Made by a program: the position numbers and the translations under genes
Assembly (NCBI GenBank): GCA_029880325.1
Contig: JAOUOP010000009.1
Location: forward strand, 121,012 to 170,281
Length of the DNA: 49,270 bases
Reading direction: 5' to 3'
Source: Myxococcales bacterium
Lineage (GTDB): Bacteria; Myxococcota_A; Polyangia; Polyangiales; JAFGIB01
Shown: positions 25,099 to 33,394 of the stretch, in pieces
Numbering within the stretch: the stretch's first letter is position 1
Layout: every line of letters starts with the position of its first letter
The notes under the pieces: model-generated
The model's database searches: none
What the model was told of the DNA's origin: nothing
Seen by the model: the letters and a program-made list of their open reading frames with translations, nothing else

Positions 25099-25167
25099 CG
25101 CGGGCCACCTACGCGAGCGTGGTGGCGCGTAGCCGTTTCCCCCCGGCTCGTCCGACGGGCCGAGGCC

Positions 25168-25665
25168 CTACAGCAGCGACTTGACCTTCTTCTCGATCTC
25201 GGCGGCATCCTTCTTGTGGAAGCCGGCGTGAACCTTCGAGACCTTGCCCGAGCGATCGATGATGAACGAAGAGGGCATCTTCTTGGGTTCGTAGCGCTTG
25301 GCAACGCCGTGCTCACCATCGTGCACGATCGGAAAGGTCACGCCGAGCTTCTTGGCGAAGTCGATGGCGTTCTGGCGCTCCTTGTCGACGCTGACGCCCA
25401 CCACCACCAACCCGTCCTTGCCGTACTTCTTGTAGAGGTGCTGCAGCACGGGCATCTCATCGCGGCAGGGCGCACACCAGGAGGCGAAAAAGTCCACGAT
25501 CACGACCTTGCCCTTGAGACCGGCCATCGAGATCTGCTTGCCGTGCTGGTCCTTGAGCCCGATTTCGGGGGCTTTGGCGCCGGCATCCAGGGCCGAAACG
25601 GAGCCAGCAACGGCCAGCAGGAGCACGAGGGCGAGAGCGAATTTCACGAATTTGCGAGGTGACAC
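25168..25665 (-). CDS. TlpA/ResA-like periplasmic thioredoxin
   Basis: The 165-residue protein has a signal peptide (FALALVLLLAVAGSVSA) and a thioredoxin domain of the TlpA/ResA/AhpC-TSA group: KVVIVDFFASWCAPCRDEMP carries the CxxC pair, and VGVSVDKERQ and MPSSFIIDRSGKV are typical later motifs with the cis-Pro. It reduces disulfides in the periplasm, for example in cytochrome c maturation. The start is GTG with GGAG about 11 nt upstream. The nearby dsbD-like gene could supply reducing power. Confidence 0.9.
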   Translation of the reverse strand: MSPRKFVKFALALVLLLAVAGSVSALDAGAKAPEIGLKDQHGKQISMAGLKGKVVIVDFFASWCAPCRDEMPVLQHLYKKYGKDGLVVVGVSVDKERQNAIDFAKKLGVTFPIVHDGEHGVAKRYEPKKMPSSFIIDRSGKVSKVHAGFHKKDAAEIEKKVKSLL

Positions 25666-25780
25666 GGGATCTCAACTCCAGGCAGGTGCGTCCCATTCGT
25701 GGAACATGGGCGGCGACGGCGCGGGAACCGCCGCAGGATTCGACGCACGGCGAGCACTTTTCGTCAATGCAAACGAAAAT

Positions 25781-26308
25781 TCAACGCCGGGCGTTTCCGG
25801 GGGGATTCACATCGACGGCGTCGATCACGTAGGTCACCGCCCCGCGGGGGCGCACGACGGTAACCTCATCGCCCTCTTCCTTGCCCAAAAGGGCCCGCGC
25901 CATGGGCGACTCGATGCTAATGAAGCCCTCGCCCGCGCCGGTCTCGTCCGGCCCCACCAGGCGGTAGCAGGCGCGTTCACCGGCCTCGTCTTCGACGGTC
26001 ACGTAGCAGCCGAAATAGACCTTGCCGTCGGCCCGGGGCTTTTGGTCGACGATGGTGAGCACATCCAGGCGCCCCGACAGAAATTTCAAGCGCCGATCGA
26101 TCTCGGCGAGCTTGCGCTTGCCGTAGATGTACTCGGCATTTTCGGATCGATCGCCTTCGGCCGCGGCCACCGCCACCGCCTGGGCCAGCCTGGGGCGCTC
26201 CTCGGTCCACAAGCGATGGGCCTCCTCCTCCAGCCGCCGATACCCCTCGGCGGTGATGTAACTCGGCTTTCTCGACTCATCCGGTCGCGTGCGGTCGCGG
26301 GTACCCAT
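25781..26308 (-). CDS. greB: Transcription elongation factor GreB
   Basis: The 175-residue protein has the N-terminal coiled coil (GYRRLEEEAHRLWTEERPRL...) with the acidic tip GDRSENAEYIYGKRKLAEIDRR, in which Asp and Glu are needed for transcript cleavage. The C-terminal FKBP-like domain shows VTVEDEAGERACYRLVGPDE and ALLGKEEGDEV. The EERP and YIYGKRKL features point to GreB rather than GreA. It rescues backtracked RNA polymerase in the cytoplasm. The ATG has no Shine-Dalgarno sequence; TAGACT lies 9 nt upstream, which fits a leaderless transcript. Confidence 0.93.
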   Translation of the reverse strand: MGTRDRTRPDESRKPSYITAEGYRRLEEEAHRLWTEERPRLAQAVAVAAAEGDRSENAEYIYGKRKLAEIDRRLKFLSGRLDVLTIVDQKPRADGKVYFGCYVTVEDEAGERACYRLVGPDETGAGEGFISIESPMARALLGKEEGDEVTVVRPRGAVTYVIDAVDVNPPGNARR

Positions 26309-26787
26309 GGGGGCGGGAGTCTAGACTCGACTTTGGCGGTTTGTGGCAGATGATCGCGCAGGAAAGGTTTTTCAGGGTGTTTGGTGCGACGCAGGAAGGG
26401 TGGCTCCGCCGGTCAAGGACCGCAAAACGGCCTGAACAGCACTGAACTAGATGTGCGCGGCGGGAGCGGACCGTGACCCCTGCGGCCACCGGAGCGGGCT
26501 TCCCCGACGCCCGAGCCACCACCTTGCGGTTTGCTTCTAGCAGCCGTCTGTGCCATCATTCGCGCACCCGAGCCGCGATGGGCACGCACTTCATTGGCGT
26601 TTCCATGGTTCCTGGTCTGGCTCGGGACTTTCAGAGGAACGAATCGTGCTTGGGACCGGAAGCGCTAGGTCCCGTTCGTTGGGTCGTGTAGGCCCATCGA
26701 ACCCCAGGCGGGGCCGAAGGGTCGGGGTGCTTCGGTACCACGACGACATCGGGGACGAAGGCACCAGCCTTCAGAGCAAAGACAGAC
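26309..26787. other. 479-bp gene-free region, probable long leader of the RRM gene
   Basis: No protein-coding frame is convincing here. Divergent starts (greB on the minus strand, the RRM gene on the plus strand) place two promoters in it. Two small hairpins precede the RRM gene: GGGACC/GGTCCC (26652-26673) and GAAGGC-ACCA-GCCTTC ending about 16 nt before the ATG. Long structured leaders are known for cold-induced RRM proteins, so this may be a temperature-responsive 5' UTR; that is inference. Confidence 0.4.
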
Positions 26788-27135
26788 ATGAGCAACAAAC
26801 TTTTTGTAGGCAGCCTCAGCTGGGACACCACCACGGACAGTCTTCGCACGGCCTTTGAGCGCTTCGGCGCACTGGAAGACGCGGTGGTCATCGAGGACCG
26901 GGAGACCGGTCGCTCGCGTGGCTTCGGTTTCGTGACCTTCGCCGACCCGGCGGCGGCGCGTGCAGCCCAGCAGGAGCTGGACGGCTCGTCGCTCGACGGT
27001 CGCAACATCGTCGTCAATGAAGCCCAGGACAAGAACCGCGGCGGTGGCGGCGGCGGCGGCGGCGGTGGTCGCCGCGGCGGCGGCGGCGGCGGCGGTGGTG
27101 GTGGCGGTGGCGGACGCGGACGCGGTCGCTACTGA
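26788..27135 (+). CDS. Glycine-rich RRM RNA-binding protein
   Basis: The 115-residue protein is a single RRM domain (residues 3-80) with RNP2 LFVGSL and RNP1 RGFGFVTF, followed by a Gly-rich tail of about 30 residues interrupted by Arg and ending GRGRY. It should bind single-stranded RNA in the cytoplasm. Proteins of this type in cyanobacteria and proteobacteria are often cold-induced RNA chaperones. The leader has no strong Shine-Dalgarno site and ends with a small hairpin 16 nt before the ATG. Confidence 0.93.
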   Translation: MSNKLFVGSLSWDTTTDSLRTAFERFGALEDAVVIEDRETGRSRGFGFVTFADPAAARAAQQELDGSSLDGRNIVVNEAQDKNRGGGGGGGGGGRRGGGGGGGGGGGGGRGRGRY

Positions 27136-27282
27136 ACACCAGCTTCACCCGGGAACGTGGTCGCGGTCGGGCGCGGGGCACACGCCTCGCACCGACCGCC
27201 CCACCTCCCGGTGTGGAATTTCACTCGAATTGGGGCGGGGATGATGCGGAGCCGGGGGACCGAGGGGTAGCGGCTCACGGCC

Positions 27283-27696
27283 TCAGGGCCCGGCGTCGAG
27301 GCCCTGGCCGCTAGCGCGGCGCGCATCGAGTTCCGAGAGAGGGGCGCAGCCGCCCTGCACGCAGCGTTGGCCCTGGGCACAGTCGACGTCGCTCGAGCAC
27401 TCGGGGGCACACAGCCCCGGCACGCTCGGCGCAGCACCGCAGGCCGCGCGCACCAGGATGCTGTCGTCGGGCCCACAGTCGGCCCCGATGCCACAGCTTT
27501 CACCGTCGCTGCCGGAGAGGCTGCACAGGCCGCAAACGCATTGGCTGTCGACGCATTCGCCGTCGGAGTCGCACAGCCGCAGCCAATTGGTCTCGCGACT
27601 GGGCAGCGGATCGTTGCTTTTGGCGCACGCCGCCCCGAGGCAGCAGAGGCCGCACAGAAGCCAGAGCCCCCCCCAGGCTGCATTTGGCGGCTTCAA
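27283..27696 (-). CDS. Small Cys-rich lipoprotein (module copy 2)
   Basis: The 137-residue protein has a lipoprotein signal (LLCGLCCLGAAC) and about 18 Cys after it in short modules (CVDSQCVCGLCSLSGSDGESC; CAPECSSDVDCAQGQRCVQGGC). These resemble the N-terminal modules of the Kunitz lipoprotein at 12159 (CICGVCTRSCDDDATC; CELECKIDTECSQLG). The start overlaps the stop of the upstream gene in an ATGA junction. It would be exported and lipid-anchored, probably disulfide-rich. Function is unknown, but its position repeats that of the Kunitz lipoprotein behind the same shared domain. Confidence 0.75.
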   Translation of the reverse strand: MKPPNAAWGGLWLLCGLCCLGAACAKSNDPLPSRETNWLRLCDSDGECVDSQCVCGLCSLSGSDGESCGIGADCGPDDSILVRAACGAAPSVPGLCAPECSSDVDCAQGQRCVQGGCAPLSELDARRASGQGLDAGP

Positions 27697-28343
27697 TCAT
27701 CGTCGCTTTCCCCTTCCCTGCGGGTGCTCTGCCCGACGTAGGTCGTGACCTGGATACGCGGAGCGCCGCCCGCATCGTGGGCGCGATTGTAGTCGTCGAC
27801 GCGCCCACGCAGATCCACCGCAGTGGCACGCAGGCGCGACGGCAGGCCCAGCACCTCCTCTTGCAGCGGGTGGCCCTGCCACAGGTCGAAGGCGTAGGTG
27901 CTGCCTCCGAGTGAATCGTCGGGCTCGGCGTGCGTGAGGCCGCGCTGCAGCTTGGCGCAGATCGCCGTGACCATCGCCTGGTAGTGGTCGAATAGGGCCG
28001 CCTCCCAACCGTCCGGATCGTTCCAACCGATGGTGAATTCCGGACAACTGTAGCGGGCGGATTCACCGCGGCCCTGGACCGCTACGCGCGCGTCCTGCGA
28101 CAGCAGGGCCAGCGCGGCGTCGAGGCCCTCGAGTTCGGCCAGCGTCAGCTCCGCGAGCGGGGCATCTTCCGGATGGTCGGTGGTGCGGCCGACGCCGTCG
28201 TCGTACAGCGCCACCAGCACCCCATCGGCGCTCATGCGCACGTCGAGCTCGATGGCGTCGGCGCCGTGGATGGCGGCCCAGGCGAAGGCTTCGATGGTGT
28301 TTTCAGGGGCAGCTGCACGCGTGCCGCGATGGCCGATCAACAA
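27693..28343 (-). CDS. Truncated GDPD fused to the shared C-terminal domain (module copy 2)
   Basis: The 216-residue frame has two parts. Residues 1-75 are the start of a glycerophosphodiester phosphodiesterase: GHRGTRAAAPENTIEAF, GADAIELDVRMSADG, and VALYDDGVGRTT. The later GDPD half is absent, and the catalytic His of the usual HD motif is Tyr47. From about residue 76 the protein switches to a sequence matching the end of 11162-12178 (DGWEAALFDHYQAMVTAICAKL, GGSTYAFDLWQGHPLQEEVLG, DYNRAHD). The start here is TTG; an ATG at 28356 overlaps the preceding stop in an ATGA junction but needs a one-base frame change to join. I infer a recombination fusion whose GDPD part cannot be catalytic. Confidence 0.7.
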   Translation of the reverse strand: MLIGHRGTRAAAPENTIEAFAWAAIHGADAIELDVRMSADGVLVALYDDGVGRTTDHPEDAPLAELTLAELEGLDAALALLSQDARVAVQGRGESARYSCPEFTIGWNDPDGWEAALFDHYQAMVTAICAKLQRGLTHAEPDDSLGGSTYAFDLWQGHPLQEEVLGLPSRLRATAVDLRGRVDDYNRAHDAGGAPRIQVTTYVGQSTRREGESDDD

Positions 28344-28352
28344 GGGGAGCCG

Positions 28353-28499
28353 TCATTCGGGTGTTTCGCCGCTTTCGACCTGGGGCGGCGCGCCGGCATC
28401 AACCGGAGGGTCGATGGCCTCGACCGGTTCGTCCATGGTGGCGACAGCGCAGCCGCCGAGCGCCACCAAATACGTGAGGGCTGTGATCCGCCGCGGCAT
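28353..28499 (-). CDS. 48-residue small lipoprotein
   Basis: A short frame starts at ATG 28499 and reads a lipoprotein signal (ITALTYLVALGGC) with lipobox LGGC, then an acidic Pro-rich tail (DEPVEAIDPPVDAGAPP) ending at TGA 28353-28355. The TGA overlaps an ATG that would start the GDPD fragment if the frame were corrected, which supports a real coupled gene. There is no clear Shine-Dalgarno site. The mature peptide would be about 32 residues. Function is unknown. Confidence 0.5.
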   Translation of the reverse strand: MPRRITALTYLVALGGCAVATMDEPVEAIDPPVDAGAPPQVESGETPE

Positions 28500-28633
28500 G
28501 AACAGCAGCCTGCGGCGGCGCCCGAAGCCTGCCGAGTGCGGGCATTGAGACCGGTGGGCGTGCGGTTTTCCGCATGGGTCTTCGGCACGAACGGCGGGCC
28601 CAGGACGCCATTTTGCGCTACACCCATCGACAC

Positions 28634-29194
28634 ATGGAGAGTGCAGCCCATACCGAGCCAGGCTCCCGCCCGGCGCCGTGGACCACGGCCTGGCAGCGCA
28701 TCCCCGGCTGGCTCAAGGACGTGACGCTGGTGGCGCTGCTCTACTTCGGCATCCAGGCCTACCAGGGGCGCGATGCCCCCAGCGGACAGGCCCCCGCCCT
28801 GGCTTCGCTCGACCCGGCGGGCGCTCCCATCTCGCTCGAAAGCGCTCTTGCGCAGGCAGCGGGCGCGCCCGTCGTCCTGCACTTCTGGGCCAGCTGGTGC
28901 GGCGTCTGCAAGGCCGAGGAAAGCAACCTCGTGGCCCTGGCCACCGACCGGCCCGTGCTGACGGTGGCCACGCGCTCGGGCGACGCCGAGGCCGTGCGGA
29001 GCTACCTCGAAAAGCGCGGAGCGGACTTTCCGGTGGCCCTGGACAGCGACGGGGCCCTGGCCGATCGCTTTGGCGTGCACTCGCTGCCCACCACCTTCGT
29101 AATCGACGGCGACGGCCACATCCGCGACGTGGAGGTGGGCTACACGACTGAGCTGGGACTACGCCTGCGCCTGCTCTGGGCCGAGCACTTCTGA
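28634..29194 (+). CDS. Membrane-anchored thioredoxin-like disulfide oxidoreductase (ScsD/TlpA type)
   Basis: The 186-residue protein has a membrane anchor (WLKDVTLVALLYFGIQAY, about residues 24-41) and a periplasmic thioredoxin fold with the redox pair in HFWASWCGVCKAEE. It also has the cis-Pro motif SLPTTFVIDGDGHI. Such proteins reduce or oxidise envelope disulfides; substrates are unknown. TACACC lies 9 nt before the ATG and no Shine-Dalgarno sequence is seen. Its 3' end overlaps the convergent UbiB-like gene by 36 nt. Confidence 0.88.
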   Translation: MESAAHTEPGSRPAPWTTAWQRIPGWLKDVTLVALLYFGIQAYQGRDAPSGQAPALASLDPAGAPISLESALAQAAGAPVVLHFWASWCGVCKAEESNLVALATDRPVLTVATRSGDAEAVRSYLEKRGADFPVALDSDGALADRFGVHSLPTTFVIDGDGHIRDVEVGYTTELGLRLRLLWAEHF

Positions 29195-30685
29195 TTCGGG
29201 CGGGCTCACCGGCTCACGCGTCATCGGCACGAAACGCGCAGGCACTTCGATGCCGAGACGCATCAGGCTGGGCGGATGATCTTCGTGCGGGAAGTTGTAG
29301 CGCCGGTGGATGGCGTGGAAATTTTCCGCCGCGCCCAGCTCGAGCATGATCGAGTTCAAGCCAAACGTGATGCGGTTGAGGAAGACGAAGTTCTTGGGCA
29401 GGTTGATGCGCGTCTGCTTGGTGGGATCCATGACGCTGAAGGCCTTGTGAACCCAGTCCTTGGTGAAGGTGAAGGGGCGGTCTTCGCGAAAGGGCTCGCT
29501 GTGATAACAGAAGAACTCCCACAGCTCGTCCAGGTCGTAGGGGCGGTCGGGTAGCACCACCTCCATCTTCTTCAGGAGCTGTTCGAAGACCTGCCGATCG
29601 TTGCCGATGAGCGCGCGGTTGAGGGCCTGCAGGTCTTCGATGAAGCCGCTGTCGAAGTACTTCACGCAGCCGAAGTCGATGAAGACGATGCCGCCGTCGC
29701 TCTGGAAGATGTAGTTGCCCGGGTGGGGATCGCCGTTGAATAGACCGTAGCGATTCATCGAGTCGAAGATGAAGTCGTGTAGAATGTGCACCGCGCGGCG
29801 CTTTTCCTCGTCGGTGGCGACTTTGACGAAGTCGCGGAAGTGCAGGCCCTTGCAGTACTGCTGGGTGAGCACGTGGGCCGAGCACAGCTCCGGGTAGACC
29901 TCGGGGATTCGAATCAGCGGATGGCCGCGCCACAGCTCACCGAAAATCTGCTGGTTGCGTAGTTCGCGGCCGTAGTCGAGTTCCTCGAGCAAGCGGTCTT
30001 TGACCTCGGCGACCACGGCATTGGCATCGATGTTGTGGTTGATGGCCCCCAGCATGGCCGCGAGCCCGGAGCTTGCGCGCAGGTCAGCCTCGATGGCCTG
30101 GGCCACGCCCGGATACTGCACCTTGACCACCACCTGGCGACCGTCGTGCAGGCGCGCGCGATGGACTTGGCCGATCGAAGCGGCCGCCAGCGGTTCGCGC
30201 TCGAAGTGGGCGAAGAGTTCGTCGACCGGCTTGCCAAAATCCTCCTCGATCACCTTGGCCACCACCTCGAAGGCCATGGGCGGGGCGTTCATCTGTAGCT
30301 TGGAGAGGGCGTCGCGGGCGTTTTCGGGCATCGCCTCCATGGCGAAGCTCATGATCTGGCCGAGCTTCATGAAGGCCCCCTTCATGTTGCCCATCAGCTC
30401 GGTGGCTTCCTCGGCGACCTGCATGTGGTAGCGCTCGCGCAGGCGCTTTTGATGCTCGCGACTGGCCATGAACGAACGCAGCGAAAGCACCCAGCGCCGA
30501 AATACGGAGCGGGCCAGCATGCCGCCGAGCAGCCCGCTGCGGGCGCGCACGGTGGTGGCGATGGGCGGAGCACCGTCCTGGCGCCGCCCCGCCGCGCTCG
30601 GGCGGAGCACGAGCCAGGCCACCGCCAGCACCGCCATCAGCGCTGCGGCAATCCACAGGAGCATTGCCACGATTAAATCACCCAC
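29159..30685 (-). CDS. ABC1/AarF/UbiB family atypical kinase-like protein
   Basis: The 508-residue protein starts with a transmembrane segment (IVAMLLWIAAALMAVLAVAWLVL). It then has the UbiB hallmarks: the KxGQ motif in GAFMKLGQIMS, the Ala-rich loop EPLAAASIGQVHRA, VVVKVQYPG with the conserved Lys, NGDPHPGNYIF as catalytic loop and VFIDFGCVKYF as the metal-binding DFG equivalent. Family members are ATPases that support ubiquinone or other lipid metabolism at the membrane. The start is GTG 30685, followed directly by the anchor. The gene is divergent from the lipase maturation factor, 254 nt away. Confidence 0.92.
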   Translation of the reverse strand: MGDLIVAMLLWIAAALMAVLAVAWLVLRPSAAGRRQDGAPPIATTVRARSGLLGGMLARSVFRRWVLSLRSFMASREHQKRLRERYHMQVAEEATELMGNMKGAFMKLGQIMSFAMEAMPENARDALSKLQMNAPPMAFEVVAKVIEEDFGKPVDELFAHFEREPLAAASIGQVHRARLHDGRQVVVKVQYPGVAQAIEADLRASSGLAAMLGAINHNIDANAVVAEVKDRLLEELDYGRELRNQQIFGELWRGHPLIRIPEVYPELCSAHVLTQQYCKGLHFRDFVKVATDEEKRRAVHILHDFIFDSMNRYGLFNGDPHPGNYIFQSDGGIVFIDFGCVKYFDSGFIEDLQALNRALIGNDRQVFEQLLKKMEVVLPDRPYDLDELWEFFCYHSEPFREDRPFTFTKDWVHKAFSVMDPTKQTRINLPKNFVFLNRITFGLNSIMLELGAAENFHAIHRRYNFPHEDHPPSLMRLGIEVPARFVPMTREPVSPPESEVLGPEQAQA

Positions 30686-30939
30686 GGCGCGAGCTACCCG
30701 AGAAAAAAGTGGGCCCGGGTGACGAAAAGGGCTCAGAAGTCGGACAATTTCGGCCCCCCCGTGCTGCCATCTGCTCGCTTGGGGGTGAGCGGGGGCGGCA
30801 ATTGCGCGATCGCAGGTCTCGATTGCGCCGATGCTTGGGCAGCAGCGGCGGCTTCGGCTACCATGGGGCGCGCGAGGGAACGCGGCAGCGGCGCCCGTCT
30901 CGCTGGCTTTGGCCAGCCGCCGGGCCGGAGCGAGGCAGC

Positions 30940-33330
30940 ATGTTCGAAGCGATCGACGCGATTTCTCCCGAGCTGATCTGGGGTCTTTTCACCCGCGGGC
31001 TCGGTTTAATTCTCCTCATCTCGTTCGGCTCCCTGGCCGGGCAAATCGTGCGCGGGGCCGGCCGCGAGGGGGGCATGCCGATCCACCGGCGCCTGGACAA
31101 AATCCGTGAGGACTTTCCCGCCCCGCAGCGTTTCCTCTACTTCCCGACCCTTTTGTGGCTGAGCGACAGCGACGCCATGCTGCGGCTTTTGAACTGGGCC
31201 GGCATCATCGCTTCGTGCCTGGTCATCTACGGCGGCGAGCATTCCTTCTACGCGCTGCTGACCTGCTACGTCTGTTACCTGTCCCTGGATATGGCCATCG
31301 GCCTGATCTTTCCCTGGGACTGCATGCTCTTCGAGTGCATGATCCTGTCGCTCTTTTTGCCCGCCACGCTGCCACTGCCCGAGCTGGCCGCCGTGGCTGC
31401 GCCCGCCCCCGCCATCACCTGGGCATTTCGCATCGCCATCTTCCGGCTGATGATGGGCTTCGGCAAACAGAAGTTCATGGGCAGCACGGGCAAGGACCTG
31501 GCCTACCTGCGCGGCTTCTTGATCGCCCAACCCCTGCCCTCGCCCCTGGGTTGGTACTGCCAGAAGCTGCCGCTGTGGATGCTGCAGTCGCTGGTGATCT
31601 TCATGTTCATCGCCGAGATCCCGGTGCCGTTTTTCCCGTTTTTCCCGGGCGATCTCAGCATCATCTGCGCCTTCGTGACGGCTTTTCTGATGGTGGGCAT
31701 CGTCTCGATGGGCAGCTTCGGCTACTTCAGCTTTTTGACGATCGTCGCCTGCATCACGCTGCTGGACAACAAGACGCCCCTTCAGCTGGATCTCCAGCTC
31801 TTCGGCGCCGGCCAGCCCAACTTCACCAACGCGGTGGTGCTGGCCCACACCCTGGGCGCCTGCGTGGCCTTCATCTTCAACAGCTGGGTGGGGCAGAGCT
31901 GGCATCTGTGGTCGACCTGGTACCGGCTGCCGCGGCTTCTGCAGCTGCCCTTTGATTTCTTCCGCCTGCTGCATCCCTTTCGCTGGCTGCACCCCTTTGG
32001 CGTCTTCCCGCCCAACACCTATCCCGGGGTGAAGATCTCCCTGCTGGTGGAGGTCACCTGGGACCGCGAGAGCTGGCATGAGGTGGAGTTCAATTTCTCG
32101 CCCTCGAGCTCCAAAAGCCCGCCCAAGTGGGTGGCCCCCTACCATCCCCGGGGCGACCAGGCGGTGATCTACGAGACCTTCGGCCTCAATCCGACCAGTC
32201 TCATCAGCAGCATGGTCGGCCCCTGGGACCCGTACAGCTACGGCACCCAGCCGGCGGCCAACGTGCTGGCCCAGCGCATCGCCGAGGGCAGCGGCACCGA
32301 CTTCATGAAGGGCACGGTGCTGCGCGAGCACAAGCAGCCGCCTGTTGCGGTGCGCATTTCGACCATCATGCTCGAGCCCACGAGCCTGAAGGAACATCGC
32401 GAGACCGGCGACTACTGGAAGCGCAGCTACATCGGTCCCCACCTGCCGCCGCGCGAGGTCGACCCCTACTTCTGGCAGGAGTTTTTGCCGGAGCCGGAGA
32501 TGTGGCACTTCGAGGCCATTTTCTGGCGCAAGCGCTCGCGCTTCGGGAAGGTCATGGAACGCGCCCGCCGCGGTGACGAAGACCCGCTGGCGCTGGCCGT
32601 AGCCAACGGCGGCGATCTGAGCGCAGCCGACGTGGAGCTGTTCTGGAATGAAGTGGTGCCCATGGTCGGGCTCGAGCAACGCGACGACTTCGACACCCTG
32701 CCGGACTTGGTCGCCGAGCTGCGACAGCGCTACGACCGGCCCACCCAGCGCAGGCTCTATCGCGTGCTGTGCCGACTGTCGATGGTGCTGACAGCCAAGC
32801 TCGAGCCGCTCTACCTGGGTCGTGGGCTCAAGCCCCTGATTCCCGCCAAGACCTATTTCCACCTGGTGATGCTGACCCACCACATCATCGGCAAGGGCCG
32901 CGACGCCTATCTCGCCGCCTGCGCCGACCCGCGCTCGGTGGCCGAGCAGCTACCGGAGCTGAGCACGCAAACCGGGCTCTACTACCTGGGCCTATTCCGC
33001 TTCGAGTCGCTGGTCTTCGAGGCCCAGAAGCTGCGCCTGATCACGGCCATCATGCCGCCCCACGACGCCGAGGAAAAACGCCGCATGGTCGAGGGCACCG
33101 CCGAATTGAACGACTTCGAGCAACTGGTGGCACGCCTGGCCGGGGCTTTTTCGGGCTTTTTCGACGTGATGCCCGTAATCCGCCAGAGCTTCAAGGGCCC
33201 GCGCTTCGACCAGGGCTACCCGGAGCTGTACCCCACCTTCGAACAGCTCGAGACCGGCGAAGTGATGTTGCAGAGCCTGGCCGAGCCTCCCCCCGGCCAG
33301 ACGGTTCCCGGCGGCGCCCCCGCCGAGTGA
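30940..33330 (+). CDS. Lipase maturation factor (LMF1) family membrane protein
   Basis: The 796-residue protein starts at ATG 30940 with GGAG 9 nt upstream. It has about eight transmembrane segments and LMF family motifs: PTLLWLSDSDAMLRLL, FPWDCMLFECMILSLFL, FRLMMGFGKQKFMGST and QPLPSPLGWYCQKLP. The C-terminal third is a soluble region (WHFEAIFWRKRSRFGKVMERARR) beyond the core domain. LMF proteins help lipases fold in the ER of animals; bacterial members may support export of lipases, but this is not proven. The protein is longer than minimal bacterial LMF members because of the C-terminal extension. The MutS-like gene follows 64 nt downstream. Confidence 0.85.
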   Translation: MFEAIDAISPELIWGLFTRGLGLILLISFGSLAGQIVRGAGREGGMPIHRRLDKIREDFPAPQRFLYFPTLLWLSDSDAMLRLLNWAGIIASCLVIYGGEHSFYALLTCYVCYLSLDMAIGLIFPWDCMLFECMILSLFLPATLPLPELAAVAAPAPAITWAFRIAIFRLMMGFGKQKFMGSTGKDLAYLRGFLIAQPLPSPLGWYCQKLPLWMLQSLVIFMFIAEIPVPFFPFFPGDLSIICAFVTAFLMVGIVSMGSFGYFSFLTIVACITLLDNKTPLQLDLQLFGAGQPNFTNAVVLAHTLGACVAFIFNSWVGQSWHLWSTWYRLPRLLQLPFDFFRLLHPFRWLHPFGVFPPNTYPGVKISLLVEVTWDRESWHEVEFNFSPSSSKSPPKWVAPYHPRGDQAVIYETFGLNPTSLISSMVGPWDPYSYGTQPAANVLAQRIAEGSGTDFMKGTVLREHKQPPVAVRISTIMLEPTSLKEHRETGDYWKRSYIGPHLPPREVDPYFWQEFLPEPEMWHFEAIFWRKRSRFGKVMERARRGDEDPLALAVANGGDLSAADVELFWNEVVPMVGLEQRDDFDTLPDLVAELRQRYDRPTQRRLYRVLCRLSMVLTAKLEPLYLGRGLKPLIPAKTYFHLVMLTHHIIGKGRDAYLAACADPRSVAEQLPELSTQTGLYYLGLFRFESLVFEAQKLRLITAIMPPHDAEEKRRMVEGTAELNDFEQLVARLAGAFSGFFDVMPVIRQSFKGPRFDQGYPELYPTFEQLETGEVMLQSLAEPPPGQTVPGGAPAE

Positions 33331-33394
33331 GCGGGTCCAAAGGGCCCTCGAAAGGCGACTTCGACGCCGATCCGCGCTACTGATCGCGCTGCCG

